64,000 bases of DNA, taken from NCBI GenBank assembly GCA_964036315.1, contig OZ038517.1, positions 19,975,074-20,039,073 on the forward strand. Reading direction: 5' to 3'. How positions within the stretch are numbered: position 1 is the first letter of the stretch; each line of letters opens with the position of its first letter. This document shows, in pieces, positions 62,933 through 64,000 of this stretch. The translations under genes were made by a program, and so were the position numbers. The notes beneath the pieces were generated by a model. That model was not told the origin of the DNA, did not search any database, and was given only the letters and a program-made list of their open reading frames with translations. Origin of the DNA: Acanthosepion esculentum (Eukaryota > Mollusca > Cephalopoda > Sepiida > Sepiidae).

Positions 62933-63578
62933 GTGCCTGCAATAAGACAGTATCAAAAGGCTGCACCCCCCCACACACACACTTTTTTTTTCTTTTTTTA
63001 ACTACCTTCACTCCATGGCATTGTTTGTTTTAAAAAGCAATCGTTAGAACTGGAACTAAACATATGAAAGTGAATTTATACATTTTCTTTGTTCTTGCAA
63101 ACTGACAACACTCTTAGATTAGATTATTTATTGGAGTGGTTGGCAAAACATCAGCTAATTGCCAATCGATTCAAACCTTATAAAATGGCAAATAATAAGG
63201 ATTTCTTTATAGTTGGTTCACATATTTTAATAATTTAGTAAATGTTTATAAATAAAAAATTGTTTTCATATTTATTTCTTTATAAATTGGTAAATGATAA
63301 ATATTGCATTGCATTAGTTTTAAAATGTCGAATATAAAATTATTCTTGTAAATAAACAGTCTAATAAATAAGGTTTAATATTTTTGCTGTAAATTCTCAA
63401 GAACAAAAAAACTATATAAATTCACTTTCATCATATATCTAGGTTCTATTCCAATTCTAATCATTGCTTTTTAAAACAAAACAAACGTTGTAGAGGAGTA
63501 AAGGTCGTTAAAAAAAGAAAAAAAAGCAGTGTTGTGGGAAATACCACCCCTTTGACACCTCTGTCTTATTGCAGGCAC
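62933..63578. mobile_element. Foldback MITE, 646 bp
   Basis: Perfect 18-base termini GTGCCTGCAATAAGACAG / CTGTCTTATTGCAGGCAC, with imperfect pairing continuing about 250 bases inwards (GTGAATTTATACATTTTC against its complement). Same family as 30489-31187. Confidence 0.88.
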
Positions 63579-64000
63579 ATAAGAACTAAAAAATTAGTTT
63601 GAATATAAATCCAAGATTGTCATAATAAATGAAAATTGTTTGCATTAAAAATAATTTATAAGGCTGAAAAAAAATAAATAAAAATACATCTCTAATTTTA
63701 AGCAAAAATAGTCAAAATTTATAATTATTTTTTTTTTTTTAGTTTTAAACAATAGTGTGACACTATTTAGCTCTGTTAATTAGTTAACTAATTAACCATA
63801 AAAATTACTCAAGGAAAGGAAGATATCCCGAGATTTTTTTTTTTTTTTTTTTTTTTTACATTAAAAATAAGATTGAGTTACTTTTCTAAAAAAAATTGAT
63901 GTAAACAGTGAACTCACAAAAAGGCCATATGTGAGCTTTTGACAATTGATTAATGAAAAAAAAGATGCCATCTTAAGTGCCAGCAAGGCAGGGCCATATG
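63579..64000. other. AT-rich, no gene seen
   Basis: Homopolymer-rich sequence. Probably intron of the minus-strand gene; no exon recognised. Confidence 0.5.

Overview
This is eukaryotic DNA, very AT-rich and dominated by repeats. Long (TA)n and (TG)n tracts, tRNA-derived SINEs, mariner/Tc1, pogo and hAT elements, Ty3-like LTR pieces, LINE tails and Penelope-like remnants sit between a few short exons with canonical GT-AG introns of 2-5 kb. Together with a hammerhead ribozyme of the retrozyme type, this suggests an invertebrate, most plausibly a mollusc and perhaps a cephalopod. The taxon is an inference; no single marker in the window fixes it.

Layout. 1-3.2 kb: simple-sequence DNA. 3.2-3.43 kb: a short element ending in a near-perfect type I hammerhead ribozyme. 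4.8-6.5 kb: two tandem arrays, one with nested GC-rich hairpins. 6.5-19.7 kb: nested transposable elements (SINEs, pogo-like MITEs, Ty3-type LTR elements, a deleted mariner, a hAT MITE, LINE pieces). 19.7-22.4 kb: AT-rich DNA with little recognisable repeat, containing one perfect CRE palindrome. 22.4-34.5 kb: LINE tails, minisatellites, foldback elements and a perfect 28-bp-arm hairpin.

The main gene lies on the plus strand from about 34.56 to 60.40 kb. I assembled seven coding exons by splice sites and reading phase. They encode an inferred 563-residue protein with two C2H2-type zinc fingers and extra Cys near the N-terminus, a central coiled coil and an acidic Ser/Thr-rich tail ending in a basic cluster. 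This looks like a nuclear, DNA-associated regulator. The five middle and last exons are firm; the first (11 codons) is a reasoned guess. I could not name the family. Its introns hold a second copy of the deleted mariner, a retropepsin-like fragment, a CCAAT-rich LTR-like promoter in antisense, a 133-bp minisatellite, Penelope-like inverted copies, a 107-bp array, a MADE1-like 78-bp hairpin MITE, a Tc1/mariner copy and a LINE ORF1.

A second gene enters from the right on the minus strand. Its last coding exon (62263-62344) ends in an Asp-rich tail and converges on the zinc-finger gene, with 3' ends about 1-2 kb apart. Between and beyond them lie a LINE fragment, a 128-bp-arm palindrome and a 646-bp foldback element.

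The most notable observations are the hammerhead ribozyme; a tRNA-derived repeat family that recurs in head-to-head inverted pairs and carries a hammerhead-like core; two mariner copies sharing the same catalytic deletion; a human-MADE1-like MITE; and a 120-bp minisatellite present in opposite orientations 15 kb apart, one array ending about 80 bp before an exon.
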